A stretch of DNA of 64,000 nucleotides. Source: Artocarpus heterophyllus. Taxonomy: Eukaryota; Streptophyta; Magnoliopsida; Rosales; Moraceae. The notes below the pieces were generated by a model. That model had not been told where the DNA came from, searched no databases, and saw only the letters and a list, made by a program, of their open reading frames with translations. Shown in pieces: positions 34,107-46,375 of the stretch. The stretch spans positions 14,494,836-14,558,835 of the forward strand of contig CM046353.1 in assembly GCA_025403435.1 (NCBI GenBank), in the 5' to 3' direction. The translations under genes and the position numbers were made by a program. Within the stretch, counting starts at the first letter, position 1; every line of letters begins with the position of its first letter.

Positions 34107-37100
34107 ATGGGCCGCGAATCGTCACCATTAGCTCAAGCATCCATGGCGCCGACCTCGCTCTCTCTGTCGGTCCCGTCGCCGCCGCCTCAAACGAAAACGA
34201 CAACGACGACGACGGCGAAGAAGGTCCAAACGACAACCACGACGACGACGACGACGACAACTCCAACTGCTTTAGCGCCGGGATTCAGGTTCCACCCGAC
34301 CGACGAAGAGCTCGTTATTTACTATTTGAAGAGGAAAGTCTGCGGAAAGCCTTTCCGATTCAACGCCATAACCGAGGTCGATGTTTACAAAAGCGAGCCT
34401 TGGGACCTCGCAGGTGAAAAATGAACCCTTCAAGCCCTTACTTTTTTTTTTCTTTTCATTTCCCCTTTAATTTTTAATTTCGTTTTAGTTTAGTTTATTC
34501 TGCTGTTTTTAGGTTTTTTTGGGCTACATTTTCTCTTCTGCGTGCCTTTTTTTTGGTAATTTGTTTTTGTTTTTGTTTATTGTTTTGGGTTATGTAGATA
34601 AGTCGAGTTTGAAGAGCAGGGACCAAGAGTACTACTTTTTCAGTGCCTTGGACAGGAAGTATGGAAATGGGGCTAGGATGAACAGGGCGACGAGCCAAGG
34701 ATACTGGAAGGCTACTGGAAATGACCGCCCGGTCAAGCACGAGTCCAGGACCGTTGGATTGAAGAAAACCTTGGTCTTCCATAGTGGGCGGGCGCCCGAC
34801 GGTAAGCGGACTAACTGGGTTATGCACGAGTACAGGATTGTTGAAGAAGAATTGGAAAAAGCTGGGGTTGGCGCCACGCAGGTAAGGCCTTTACTGCATA
34901 TCTTGTTTGATGCCTTTGTGCTGTTGTTGTACTTGTAACTTGTGTGAAGCTCTTACCTGTTTTCTGAGAAGATTGTTTCTTGCTGATAACGGAAGTGTAT
35001 TCCTGCTTTGAGCAAAAATTGGTTATTTCGGTTCAGCTTAGGGGTGTTTAAATTTGTCTCTGCCCCTATATTTTCTTCAGCAGCCAAACAAGATTCTAGT
35101 TTGGTGTTGGAATTGAAGTGTTATGGTGATTTTTTTCATTGCTAACTAGTATATGTGGTTTACCTTTCGGGTGGAAAAGGATGCCTTTGTGCTGTGTAGA
35201 ATATTTCACAAGAGTAATATAGGACCGCCAAGTGGGCAGCGTTATGCGCCTTTTATTGAGGAGGAGTGGGATGATGATGACTCTGCTGTGGTTCCTGGAG
35301 TGGACAATGCAGATGAAGTAGTAACTCGTCGCAATGCAATTGGAGGGAACACTCAAGGACCATATGCTGAAGGAAATGGTCACCGTATGCACATTGAGAG
35401 AAATGCTCATGACACACATGTCGAAAGAAGTACAATTATGCAGGTTTGTACTTTATATGGTTCAGCTCTTTTCATTTAATTTTCTCCTTAAAGTACGCGC
35501 AGTATGTTCTTTCACAGATTTTTTTAACTATATTCGTTTTAATAGGCAGCCAGACTTATTTTTTAGAGAAACAAATTAACATATTCAAACGAACATTTGA
35601 AGAACACTCTATGTTTTCTATTTAAATCCCTATGTAACTTTTCCCTTCTTGAGTGTTTATCAAGTCTAAGCACTATCCACATGCAACTGCAGTAAGGAAT
35701 GAAATCAATTAATGAAGTGCTTATATTTCTTTGTGTACGCCTATAATCTTAGATTATAAAATAGGGTTTGTTGCAGTTTTTTTTTTTTAGGTGATTGTTG
35801 TTCTTCGAACCAATAGTAGATACCTTGAGAGTTGAGCAAGGCAATAGAATCTATTGCTTTTTCTTCTCAGTGCTTTAATGATGCTTGGAAGGGAATGAGA
35901 TTTCAACCTCCTCCTATGGATTTTTTTTCCTCCTATTCCGGTATTGGATTTCTTAGGGTGGATTCCACCAACTTTTGATCCCTATGTAAGCAAGCGAAAC
36001 TAAGCTTACAACGGAATTACGATAATTCCCTTCCTTCTAATTTATCATTTCTGCTTGGTAAACCAAACAAGCAATTAGTTCCTTGAGTTCGTATATTATG
36101 GGTTCATGTAGAAGCTTCTACATCCAAGACTTTTAAAGCTTGCAAGTGAAACCAAATCAAGAGGCACCTACTTATTAAATGTAGTTGGAACTTCTGTACC
36201 AATTTTCACAAGTCATCTTATCAACTGCATATCGAAGGCTTGAACTTGATGATTGGTTGTCGCTGTTACCGGTTCTTTTGAAGAAGTGCATGTATGATGA
36301 AGATAGAAGTCAATAATAATCTTACGAACTTCTTTTTGGGAAGCATATAGGACTTGGAGCGTGAAAGCTTTCTTGGCCCCTTAGGAACCAAGAATAATGG
36401 TGTGGTCCATAAACACTTAAATTGATAGCAATTAAATGATAATTTTAAATTGTATATGAACCTCCATACTATATGACTCAAAAAGAGTCAAACTAAGTAG
36501 GAAATGGCAGCCCGAAAGATAAAATAATAAATTTTTTGAAGGGAAGAAATAAACTCGTAGTGGAAATTGGAAAGTACTAGTATATATATGTACACATGGT
36601 GTGGTCGCACCCGCAACCTTCCCTGAAGTCCCACCCATTGACCCAAAGCGCCACCTATTAAAACCAAGATGGATGATAGAGTTAACAATACTTGATTTTG
36701 TGAAGAAACATAAAGCTATTGCTAAAACAGTGACTTACTTCAATCTAACTTTGCCTTTTTTCCCTCTTCTTTATCACAACCCAGTTACGATCTTCAACTT
36801 GCAAACTCCTTATCAATCTTCTAGAGTAATAATTTGCAACGGATGGCCAATACCCATTATAGTCTATCCCTATAATCGAAACATTCGTCACAATCTTGTC
36901 ATTTGTTTCATCCTTTGGATTCTAAAAGCTAAATCTTACACCTTATAATGCTTCTAGATTTGATCAACTTTCTCCAACTTTCTTGTGATATAAAATTATG
37001 TTGGCAGAGGAATATTCAAGGACACATCTTGCTAAGGACAATGATTGTTTTCTGTAATATTTTTATCTCTTCTTTATAACTCCAATTGTTGGGCCGTTAA

Positions 37101-40100
37101 GCACTCTCTAACTCACCGCAGAAACAACCTAATCGGGCAAATTGAGTCAAAGAGAATACCAATCCTTAGGATAGGTCAAGCCTCTAGGGACGAATATTGT
37201 CCTCATACTAACATTTCAACCGCCATTTCTGATGTAGTGCCAAAGTTATATAATGTTGACAGAGTTTGATGTTGAAACTAATGACAAGAATCCAAATGTC
37301 ATTGCTTCCTTGAATAACACTGAGTCTTTATCTACAGCCCCTACGGATTCTATTACCACCAAAAGTCAACTTTAGACTTTCGCTTCCCCAGCTCACATTG
37401 GCTTCATGCATATTGTCCTGTTCCAAGAACCTACAGAATTCAAGACTGTTATTCCTTTGGCCTCGTTTAGCGATCTTGTATCCACGGCGCTCTTGACGGT
37501 CACCTTGAAGATTTGGATAATTATAAGGCCGTTTCTGAGAAAATATTGGTATCGACTTTGAGTTGGACCCTCGTCCTAATGATGAGATGATTGATGCTCC
37601 CAAATATGAGGAGAACACTATTACTTCTCTAGATACCACATTGGATCCAACTAATTTAGTGGTTGATCTTTCAAAATATTTTGAAAATGCGGTGAGCCTT
37701 TATAGGTCCCTGTCAAAATAACCTTCGCAGATTGCTTAACACCACTTGTATGAGAATCATCATCTTGAAGAGAAATGTTGTTGATTGCTTGAGAATCATA
37801 ATCTTCAAAACTATCTGTGTTGAGCCTTTAATGAGTTTCTTTGAAACATGTTATATGGATCTTGCATCATGAGAAGGATCTTCCTCTAAATTAGAAGTTT
37901 TAGCCTTAAAACCTTGTAGCATATTTGAAAGGATTTTCGATTTTAATCAAGTTTCAGCTGGGGGCCTTAAATCTTTATGCTACAACCATCTTCAGAGCCA
38001 ACATCACTGTTCATGTTCGAAGAACTTTATTGGTGAGATTAAGCCTTAAAGGCATCTTTGTGCTAACATCTTTGCCGAAAGGTAGCAAATCTTGTATTGC
38101 CAATTGATACAATGGAGCATGCATGAGAAAAATGAAAGTTACTAATGCAAATTTGGTTCGTAAGTCTAAGATGAGTTTTGAAAACTAGGATATATGAAAA
38201 TTTTGATTGTATTATTAGTATCTTCTAGAAATTCAAATTTCACGTTTTCATTGTCATTAGCTATGAGCCTAGAGAAAATGGAGGCAGCTTCTTTTTTATT
38301 TTTCTTTTTCTTTTTCAATTTTCAAATAAGTGGCTCGTTTATTGTACTAAACAACTTTTTTGATGCGGGGTCTCCAAGCAGTTTAAATGCCCATTCTTTT
38401 TTTGTCCCTTGTTGCCATATATATAGAAATGTCTTGTAATTGGATACCATATGAGCTAGAGATAATCACACGCTTTAAATGTGCGATTTTTCTAATGAAA
38501 ATATAAAGAGTTAGAGAGATTACAGTCAGGTTAAATTCAACCAAAAAGAAACAAAAGCCTCAAAAGTCTGGTTGGTTGGAAAGGGGCTTTGAAAGGATTT
38601 TTCTTATAAAATAAAAACAAGACTTCAAGCTCAAAAGTTTTGGCAAACCGTTTGCTAGAAGTTCTTGGGGAGACATTTCAACATCACAAGGAGCCTTTGT
38701 GAAGGTTAGACAAATTCTTGATGTAGTTTTGGCGGCCAATGAAATAGTAGAAGAGTGTCGGTCAAAGAAGAAAAAAGGATTCATCTTTAAAGTGGACTTC
38801 CAAAAGGCCTATGATAGTGTCAATTGGAGTTTCCTTGATAATGTTATGGAAAAGAAAGGATTTGGAGATTGAGGGAGGAAATGGATAAAAGGGTTTTTGA
38901 GGTTGGTGAACTTTTTGATCAATGGAAGACCAAGAGGAAGGTTTAGGGCAACAAGAGGCTTGAGACAAGGAGACCTTTATCTCCTTTCTTATTTACTTTG
39001 TTGATTGACGTGCTTGGGAGACACATGTACAAAGCAACAGAGATGGGAGTGCTGGAGGGTTTTAAAATCGATTGAGGATGGGTGAAGGTTTCACATCTTC
39101 AATTTGTGGATGGCACGTTGTTCCTATCGAAGGAGGGTTAGAGAATATCGAGAATGCAAAGTGTATATTGAAATTCTTCGCAAAGCATTCTGGCCTAAAG
39201 ATCAATTGGGAAAGAGTATACTTGTGGGAATTAATGTTGATGAGGAGGGTCTGGGAAACATGGCATGGGAGCTAGGTTGTGAGGTCGGGGATTGGCCGTT
39301 AAAATATTTGGGATAACCTTTGGGGGGAAATCCATTGGCAAGGGAATTTTGGGATTCGGTGATTGAAGATGTGTCCAAAAGACTTGACAGATGGAAGAAT
39401 GGTTTGCTGTCTAGAGGAGCGCGGGCAACACTAATAGGGTGTTTGGCAGGGTGGTTAGAATTGTTTTTACTATAGCATATGAGAGCTTTATGCTATAGCG
39501 ATTTTTTTTATAGTTATTGTAGCATGTGAGAGCTTTACACTATTTGTAACTGAGAAAGTGGTTTAGACCACTTTTGCCAAACACTCTTTAATTCAATCAG
39601 TTCTTGCTAATATGCCAATTTATTACATGTCAATTTTCAAGATGCTGGGTTTTGTGGCAGAGACATTGGAGAAGATGATGAGATTCTTCCTGTGGGATAA
39701 AGGTGACGGAGGATGAATGCAAAGTTTAGCAAGTTGCAACATGGTTTCTTTGAGTAAGCAAAAAGGGGGATTGGGTTTAGACAATCTAATGAAGAAGAAT
39801 GTGGCCCTGTTCGGAAAATGGTTATGGAGATTTCCGTTGGAACATCATGCTTTATGGGCAAGAATAATATAAAACAATTACGGGTTGCATCCTAATGGTT
39901 GGGATTCTAGTGTTGTGACTTTGGGCTCATTCAGAAATTCTTGGATGTTTATATGTCAGGGTTTGCAGACTTTATCTAATAACATCTCTTTGAGGGTGGG
40001 GGGGGGGGGGATTAGAGTCTTGTTCTGGAAGGGTGTTCGGTGTGGGTCCGGATTTCATGTTATCCTTTCCTAGACTTTTCAGACTATCCACGGTTCCAAA

Positions 40101-43100
40101 TGTCTTCATTGTGGATATTTATTCTAGGAATAATTTTAGTGAGCTAAATTGGAATTTTGGTTTTAGGAGAGCTCTTAATGATAGGGAAGTTGATGAATTG
40201 CAGTCCTTACTACGAATGCGTAATCCTTCTTCACCTAATTTGGATAGGCCAGATTGTAGAGTGTGGGTAAGGGACTATTTGGGTCTCTCTTGTAAATCTT
40301 TCTTCTCTTCTTTCCTAGATGATTCTGCACTCCCAAGTTCTGAACCATGTAGTTTCATTTGAAAATCTTGTGTCCTCTGTAGGATTAAAGTTTTTGGTCG
40401 GCTGGTTTTTCATGGTAAAATTAATACATGTGATATGGTTCAGAGGAGGAATCCTTACCTCTCTTCTCCCTCTTGCTGTGTATTATGTAAGAGAGGAGGT
40501 GAAACTTTGGATCACTTGTTTCTCCACTGTGATGTGGCAAGTGCTTGGTGGAAGAAATTGCTGCAGGAAGCTGGTTTTTTGTCGGTATTTCCAGCAAAAT
40601 GTCAAGCGTTGATGGTGGAGAAGACGTAGGGATTTGGTTGCAACAAAAGGGCAAGAGTTTTTTGGAGATGCATGGTTCTATGACTTCTATGGTCAATTTG
40701 GATGGAGCGAAATTTAAGAATTTGTGAGGAAAAAGAAATGGATTTATCAGATATTTTCAAAAAACCTGGATTTTCAGGGTCTCTTTGGGGTTCAACAGAC
40801 AGAGTTCAAATGAATTCCTTTTTCTTTGATTGTTTTAAGTTGGTTGGATGTAGTTCGTTTACAATTTGTTCTTTTTTTTTTTTTTGTGTATTAGCTCCTT
40901 TTCTTTGATGTTTTCGTATTTTTCTTTATTTTTATGATATCTCATCCTCTTTTGTTGTAATTTATTAATTATCAATGAAAAGGTTTTTTTCTTGCCCAAT
41001 AAAAAGAATAAAAAAGACATTATTGGAAAGAATATTTAACAATTTATAAAAGAAAATATCTAACGTGTCTAGAGATGGGGCTACGGAAGCTGCTAATGTT
41101 TGCTTTATTGGTCTGTTTATTCATGGAGAGTAGAGGCTTAAGCGACTTAATTATTAATGATTGTGATCTTTACTTCCAAAACTCAGAATCATGTGATCTC
41201 GAAGAGATATCAAGAATTGAGTTCTTAGATGACAGATTAAGATAGAAACTAGAACCCCTTAAAAGCCTACAATAATTTAGAAACAAGAAGTTTTTGGTTG
41301 CAAGTGGCCCTCTAGAGTTGAAGCGTGGACCATGTGGGAGTAAATCATAGCCTACAATAATTCAGAAACAAGAAGCTTATGGTTATTAGTGTCATAAGCT
41401 TCACTGCTTACATGGCCTCCAGAAGTGTTGGGCTTATTATATTATCCATGCTAAAAGGAATATGAAAAAAGGTAGTGGAATTGAGAAATTGATTTTCAGA
41501 CCATGTGGAAGAAAATTGAGTGTCTTTGGTCATGAATTTCCTCCACAATGTAGCTGCACAAGAGAAACTTTCTAATCTTTGCCCCGTCTCTTTCTTCAAC
41601 ACTTAATCAAAAATAATGCGTTGCTACTCCATGCATCAAGGACAGTACAATGTAACACTAATCATGTACAGAAATGCCAAACTTTAGCTTCAATATGGTT
41701 AAAAATAGCTTTCGTTCCTTTATGGGGCCCCAAGGATCATGAAGCCCCAACTTTGTTGTTAACGCTTGTTTCCTAAGATGTCTCTCATATCAAAATTATA
41801 TACATTTTGACCGTCCATTCCAAGGCTTAAGTAGTTAGGGCTTGAGATAAGTAACTGATTGACATTTATTTTATTGTGTCCTTATGACCAAGGATGACGA
41901 ATTGGTATTGATAGCTATGGTTAAGGTCCAAATTTTGAAAAATGTTGCGGTCTGTAGCATCCATTGGAAATCATGGATATTTTCTTTGGAGTGTTCAAAT
42001 ATGCGATGTGTTTACTATTTTGTAATGGAAATTGATTTGATTTGGATCATGGAGACAAAAGGAAATGACAGAAATTAGAATTTACTTGATTCATGTGTTT
42101 ACTAAAATTGTTAAGAATTAGAGTGAGTCCCCTTCACGTTCACCAAGGGAACAAGAAACAAAATGTAATGAATTACCCAAAATCCCTTGTATCTATTTGT
42201 AGTTGATCATTTGCAAAGGGTGGTGTGGTAAGAAAAGAGATAATCAGGAATTGGAACTAAATCCCCTGCGGAAGTGAGTTCTCCTTAAAATGGGAACTTA
42301 ACTCCTGATTACATGACAAATGGGCCCAATAAAAATTATTTTTGTGGATGATCTGTGGTTAGTTAGACCACCAATAGAGAGATTGTTAACTGAGAGACAC
42401 TATTGGAGAGAGCTTCAGGAGATGAATATCTTTTGGATTGTCGCGACTTACAAGTTGAGAAGAGCGGTTTGTGGTGGCAAAAGAGTTAATACTGCATGTT
42501 TTAGTGGGGGACTCGCCCTGCTTTCCATGTGAGGGATTGGGTGGCTCTTTATAGTCTTTGTTCTTTTTGTAATTTTTATTATGTTACTCATTTCTAGAGG
42601 ATGGCTTGTTTGTGCTGATCTTGTGTGCTTTTATTCGTTCATTTATTCCAATACAGTTGTGTGTTTCAGCATCGATGTTTGATGCATCAGAATGTGCTAT
42701 GTCATGTTTTCTGATCCAAGTTAACATTTGCATTTGCTTATATATCATGCTAAATCAGGATTACATCATATGCATTTCCCATTATTATAATTTTCGGATG
42801 AAATCGTATAGCGCTTTAATCTTTTCTTTTGTATTTACATTTCTTTAGACATCTAAACTTGAATTTGACATTGATTTACCGTTACAGGATACTCAATCCA
42901 CCAAAAAGGCTCTGGATCTTCCTAGACAAGATCAAAATAGTTTATCCGTGTGCAAGATTGAGAGAGATGATTATCCAGTGCCATGTCGTCTTAACCGAGA
43001 AGATAGTTTGGATGATCGTCCTGTACCAGGAGCCAATGATCAGCAGCATTTGTCATTGGGGGCTGACCGTGTCTCCTCGCCTTTGCTTATGTATAAAAGA

Positions 43101-43538
43101 AGGCGGCATAATGATTCTAATTCTACTAATTGTAACGCATCAGAAAACTCAAGTGGGACTACTCAGGATCGTAGCTCTTCTGTAACTACAGCAGCTACGA
43201 CAATGTCGACAACAACAACGGCGACAAATAAACCACCAACCACGAGAAATTTTCTCTCTGCTTTGGTGAAGTATTCACTGTTAGAGTCCATTGAACCCAA
43301 AGAGACTATGCCAGTACCCCCCGAGCTTGATGCTGCTAATCTTGATGCGTCTTTGCCTCCTAGCTGCGTGAAATTCATACAGGACTTGCAGAATGAGATC
43401 CACCAAGTTTCAATAGAGAGAGACACGTTGAAATTCGAAATGATGAGTGCCCAAGCCATGATTAACATTCTTCAATCTAGAATTGATCTTCTGAACAAGG
43501 AGAACAATGATCTGAAAAGAAGTAGTCGAGGTCACTAG
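34107..43538 (+). CDS. NAC052: NAC transcription factor, ANAC050/ANAC052-like, 4 exons, 501 aa
   Basis: Exons are 34107-34413, 34598-34881, 35180-35443 and 42888-43538. All junctions are GT-AG and keep frame. The start MGRESS is the usual one for this group. A Thr-rich extension (residues 29-52) precedes the NAC DNA-binding domain (about 56-215), which has [52 protein letters not shown] and [13 protein letters not shown] basic YKRRR (354-358) is a possible nuclear signal. Residues 442-497 form a conserved coiled coil ([30 protein letters not shown]). The [16 protein letters not shown] block after the domain and this C-terminus are typical of ANAC050/052, which in Arabidopsis work with histone demethylase JMJ14 in gene repression and flowering time. 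No membrane segment is present. Intron 3 is 7444 bp and holds a dead LINE. If intron 3 is retained, translation stops at 35479, giving about 296 aa. Confidence 0.92.
34190..34261 (+). repeat. ACG/ACA trinucleotide repeat coding poly-threonine
   Basis: Two runs of ACN codons, split by an AKKVQ stretch, in exon 1 of the NAC052-like gene. They encode six and eleven consecutive threonines just before the NAC domain. Such a repeat changes length easily. Confidence 0.85.
35444..38594 (+). other. First part of the 7.4-kb intron 3 of the NAC052-like gene
   Basis: No further NAC exon is seen here. Open frames at 36601-36948 and 37045-37269 and the stretch 37270-37700 look like worn coding sequence in places but match no family I recognise. 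They may be old retroelement debris. Confidence 0.5.
38595..41010 (+). mobile_element. L1-type LINE remnant in NAC052-like intron 3 (RT to zf-RVT, 3' end)
   Basis: Plus-strand pieces match plant L1 ORF2 in order. They are [10 protein letters not shown] near 38635, [14 protein letters not shown] near 38786, RGLRQGD near 38953, and [10 protein letters not shown] near 39093, where the catalytic FADDT has become FVDGT. Next come the LKINW and WPLKYLG blocks near 39200-39310, [14 protein letters not shown] near 39385, and the zf-RVT Cys/His motif ([19 protein letters not shown]) near 40474-40530. Several frameshifts and stops are present and the endonuclease is missing, so it is 5' truncated. It ends near 41010 in an AATAAAAAGAATAAAAAAG tail. 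It lies in the same orientation as the host gene. Confidence 0.85.
39435..39588. mobile_element. Tourist-like MITE, 154 bp, inside the LINE
   Basis: TIRs TAGGGTGTTTGGCA and TGCCAAACACTCTT, flanked by TAA (39432-39434 and 39589-39591). Removing it with one TAA restores the LINE reading frame as T-L-I-Q-S, the expected residues at this place in L1 proteins, so the boundaries are exact. Core words TGTAGCATGTGAGAGC and TTTACACTAT are shared with the copy at 30010. Confidence 0.92.
41011..42887 (+). other. Last part of intron 3 of the NAC052-like gene
   Basis: AT-rich intron sequence. A repeated block (CCTACAATAATT-AGAAACAAGAAG) occurs at about 41270 and 41350. It ends with the acceptor TTACCGTTACAG at 42887. 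No other exon or gene is supported. Confidence 0.5.
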
Positions 43539-45240
43539 TGGGTTCATAATCCCATTTTCTTCATCATGTAAACCGTGGGCTCCTTATGAGCCCTGTCTGC
43601 CCAAATCGACCAATTTGAGGGATTGTATTCTCTCCTAGATTTGGAAACTATCTTGTTCACGGAGTCATTAGCTATTATTATGAAGTAGCGAACTGCGTGA
43701 ACATTAGCTATTGTTATGAAGTAGAGGACTAGCAGACCGAATAATGTGGCATGTTTGTTGTCACTCCCGTCACCTTTGTTGTCAAACTTATGTAGCTTAA
43801 ACCTTGGTGTTTTCTAATTTGAAGCTTGTTTAGCCTGTTAAGTAGCTAGAATATTCTAATTTATTAAGAGTGTGGTGTGAAGTGAAATTTTACAGGAAAT
43901 AGAGTAGACCCTGACCTCAAATTTTCTCGACAATGCGTTCGGGATCCAATCTGTATGAAGTTTTTTGATTGAGATTTTCTCGGGCTCTTGATGCAATGTG
44001 GCTGCATTATGTCCAGGACAAAAGAAACAATTTCTGGGCTGGGATTAGATTGATTTTCTAGTATGTTCAGGGCAAAAGAAAAGATCTGGCCATTTCGAGA
44101 TTACTGCAATCAACTTAATAGTGTGCGCTTCAGCTTGCTTTGTGTTGCAATGTAAGCCTCACCACCAACAGATGTAACTGGAAAACTAGTTCTACAAAGC
44201 TGTGCTTGAGAAATTACTATGTTAATATGAGGGCGTTTAAGTTTTGAATCATTTATTGTTAATGCATTTTTAAACCTTGCTTCACATGGTTTAGTAATGG
44301 GAAAAGCTTGTTTTTAAGTACATGTAACGGAAGATTCTCATTTAGTTTTAAAATGCAAGCACCCCCTTTTTTGGTTCGATTGCCAAGCTGAAGTATAATG
44401 TTTTTTCTACCATAAAATTTTATAAACATTTTCAAACACCATTTTGCAGCATTTTGTGAAGAGTACTAATTATATCAGCTGAAGAAACTCACCTGAACCT
44501 GTTGTTTTATCAATCACTTCAATTTCCCATTTGAAACTTCTTTTCTCCCAAATTTCTCCAAAAACGTAACAAAAATCACCTTTTGGCTGTCTATGCTTTT
44601 ATGTATCTCCTTGATTGTTTCTTACTTAAGACATGTTGTTCGACTCCAAGTTTATAGTCCCAATAATTTTCTCTTATTGGATAGATATTTTTCCGTCGCA
44701 TCCGTTTGTGTGCCTAAGAAATAAGAACTAGAATTCACCGGTTTGCAACCTATAGCAACTAAAAAATGCACATTTTTCCATTCAAATTATGACTGCTTTT
44801 GCCCTTTAAAACTGTGAAATTACCTACACAAAGGGGGATATCTAAGTATTAGTTTCTTCCTCAACATAAATCGGATTTGAGAAATTTTTCAATTTTTGTT
44901 TCCTGTCAGTCTAAAAAAGGACAAAGAAGAAAAAGTCATCAAGCACTTCTATTTTATTATGTTTTTTAAGGATTTATTTTACTTTTTTGAAGGGAGTAAA
45001 TACGCACACTTGCTATCATTATTTTGGGAACCATTGTGGCGGAGTACATTTTTTTTACTCCATCGGTGGAGACAATCCAAGGGTTATTATTCAATGTCAG
45101 GAGCATTCACATAGTCTCTACCACACCAAATCAAATTCTATATATAATAAAATAATAAAAAATACAAAACATACAATAAAAAAAAATGTAGCTACTCCAT
45201 CGCCGCTATAAAGAGATTGCTGGCAACTCTGAAATCTGAA
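43539..45240. other. 3' flank of the NAC052-like gene and intergenic DNA
   Basis: The first several hundred bases are probably 3' UTR. A short direct repeat TTAGCTATT(A/G)TTATGAAGTAG occurs at about 43668 and 43703. No gene is recognised. Confidence 0.5.
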
Positions 45241-45660
45241 TTCAGATTCCGTTGGCGACCACTATGGGACTTGCGATTTTGTCGCGCTCTGTCACCCACT
45301 TGGGTTTAGACGGGCGTCGTGACGCTGCTCGCAACGGGCTTGGCCAAGCGGTTCACGACCTCGCGATGCTACTTAGTGAGCCGCTTCCTCGGCTTCGACC
45401 GCTATGCCGCCCATTTGGGTTTCAACAGGCGTTGCTTGTACAGATCCGTTTGCATTCGACGCTGCTCGTAGAGTATTCGATCGCTTTCTCCGCCGCCAAA
45501 TGTTGTCGTCGTTGTCGAAAGATAGTGGTTGGGGTCGGGTTCTGGTGGGTGCTCGAGATCAGGTGTTCTCAACGGCTTCGTTGATGGGCTTAGGTATCAA
45601 GGGCTACGATCAAATGTTTAATAAGTTAATGGTTAAGATTGATTTTGGGTAAAAATTGAT
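45241..45660 (+). other. GC-rich orphan block with open frames, origin unknown
   Basis: A sharp GC-rich island in AT-rich DNA, with two overlapping plus frames (45252-45584, Arg/Leu-rich, and 45404-45652). Neither shows a family motif. The word ACTCCATCG occurs at 45059, 45197 and 45774 around it, possibly marking a transposed unit. It may be a gene fragment carried by a transposon; I would not call it a gene. Confidence 0.35.
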
Positions 45661-45918
45661 AGTTTATAAAATAGATGTACTAATCAATTTCTCACATCCA
45701 AACCTATCTTCCAAACTATAAGCTCCTTTCATATCAGCCACTAGATGACTATTTAACGGCTATTATTTTGCACTCCATCGGGTGTGGATAAAAACGCCTC
45801 CCACTATAGGTTTTTTCTTGTTATTTTATTATTATCCTTATTTTTATTTGCTTGAACTATTTCTATTTCCTTTTGCTTCTGGAACATTCTTACGGTTTTT
45901 AACTTGACGGATGCAATT

Positions 45919-45968
45919 ACGTCAGTAGCTGGGGAAACCCACAAACCCAATTTTGCACTGCCACGTCA
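45919..45968 (+). promoter_or_regulatory. Two ACGT-core sites upstream of the NAC078-like gene
   Basis: ATTACGTCAG (core 45919-45924) and CCACGTCA (45961-45968) are bZIP-type sites. The second matches elements found in plant stress and unfolded-protein-response promoters. They lie about 410-460 bp before the start codon. Function is inferred. Confidence 0.4.
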
Positions 45969-46271
45969 TAGCTTTGCTCTGATCTCTGATCATCACGTTT
46001 GGATTTCGAAACTGTCATCTTTTTTTAACGACTTCTTGTGAGGACACGTATGTAGGGTGAGATTATACACTGTCACCGTCAAGCCAGCTAAAATTATTAC
46101 TTTTTTTTAATAAAATATAAAAAAAAAACTCAGCAAGACCAAAGCAAAGCAAAGCCCTCGGGGTTTTTGGCTCCAATCAAAGGAAGACTCTTCCCCCGAA
46201 CGATGTCTCTGCTCTTTCCTTTCGATTCTCACTGACGGACGACCAAAAACCCTAACCCTAAATTCTTGCTC

Positions 46272-46279
46272 TATATAAA
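46272..46279 (+). promoter_or_regulatory. TATA box of the NAC078-like gene
   Basis: TATATAAA, 97 bp before the ATG, followed by a C/T-rich start region. Position and sequence fit a plant core promoter. Confidence 0.65.
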
Positions 46280-46375
46280 GATCAAATCACTTTAATTCGA
46301 ATCCGTAGTTCAGAAATTCCAACCCTCGATTCTTGATCTATAAGCCATAATCTATTCGGTAGTTTTCGATTTTTG

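Noticed and set aside
34003..34266. Minus-strand open frame rich in serine
   Set aside because: Antisense shadow of the NAC exon 1 and its trinucleotide repeat; the plus strand has a full gene.
36601..37269. Open frames inside NAC052-like intron 3 as separate genes
   Set aside because: No domain, no start context and no splice partners; they lie in the host intron near retroelement debris.
43163..43468. Minus-strand frame of 101 residues
   Set aside because: Antisense of NAC052-like exon 4, which has strong homology on the plus strand.
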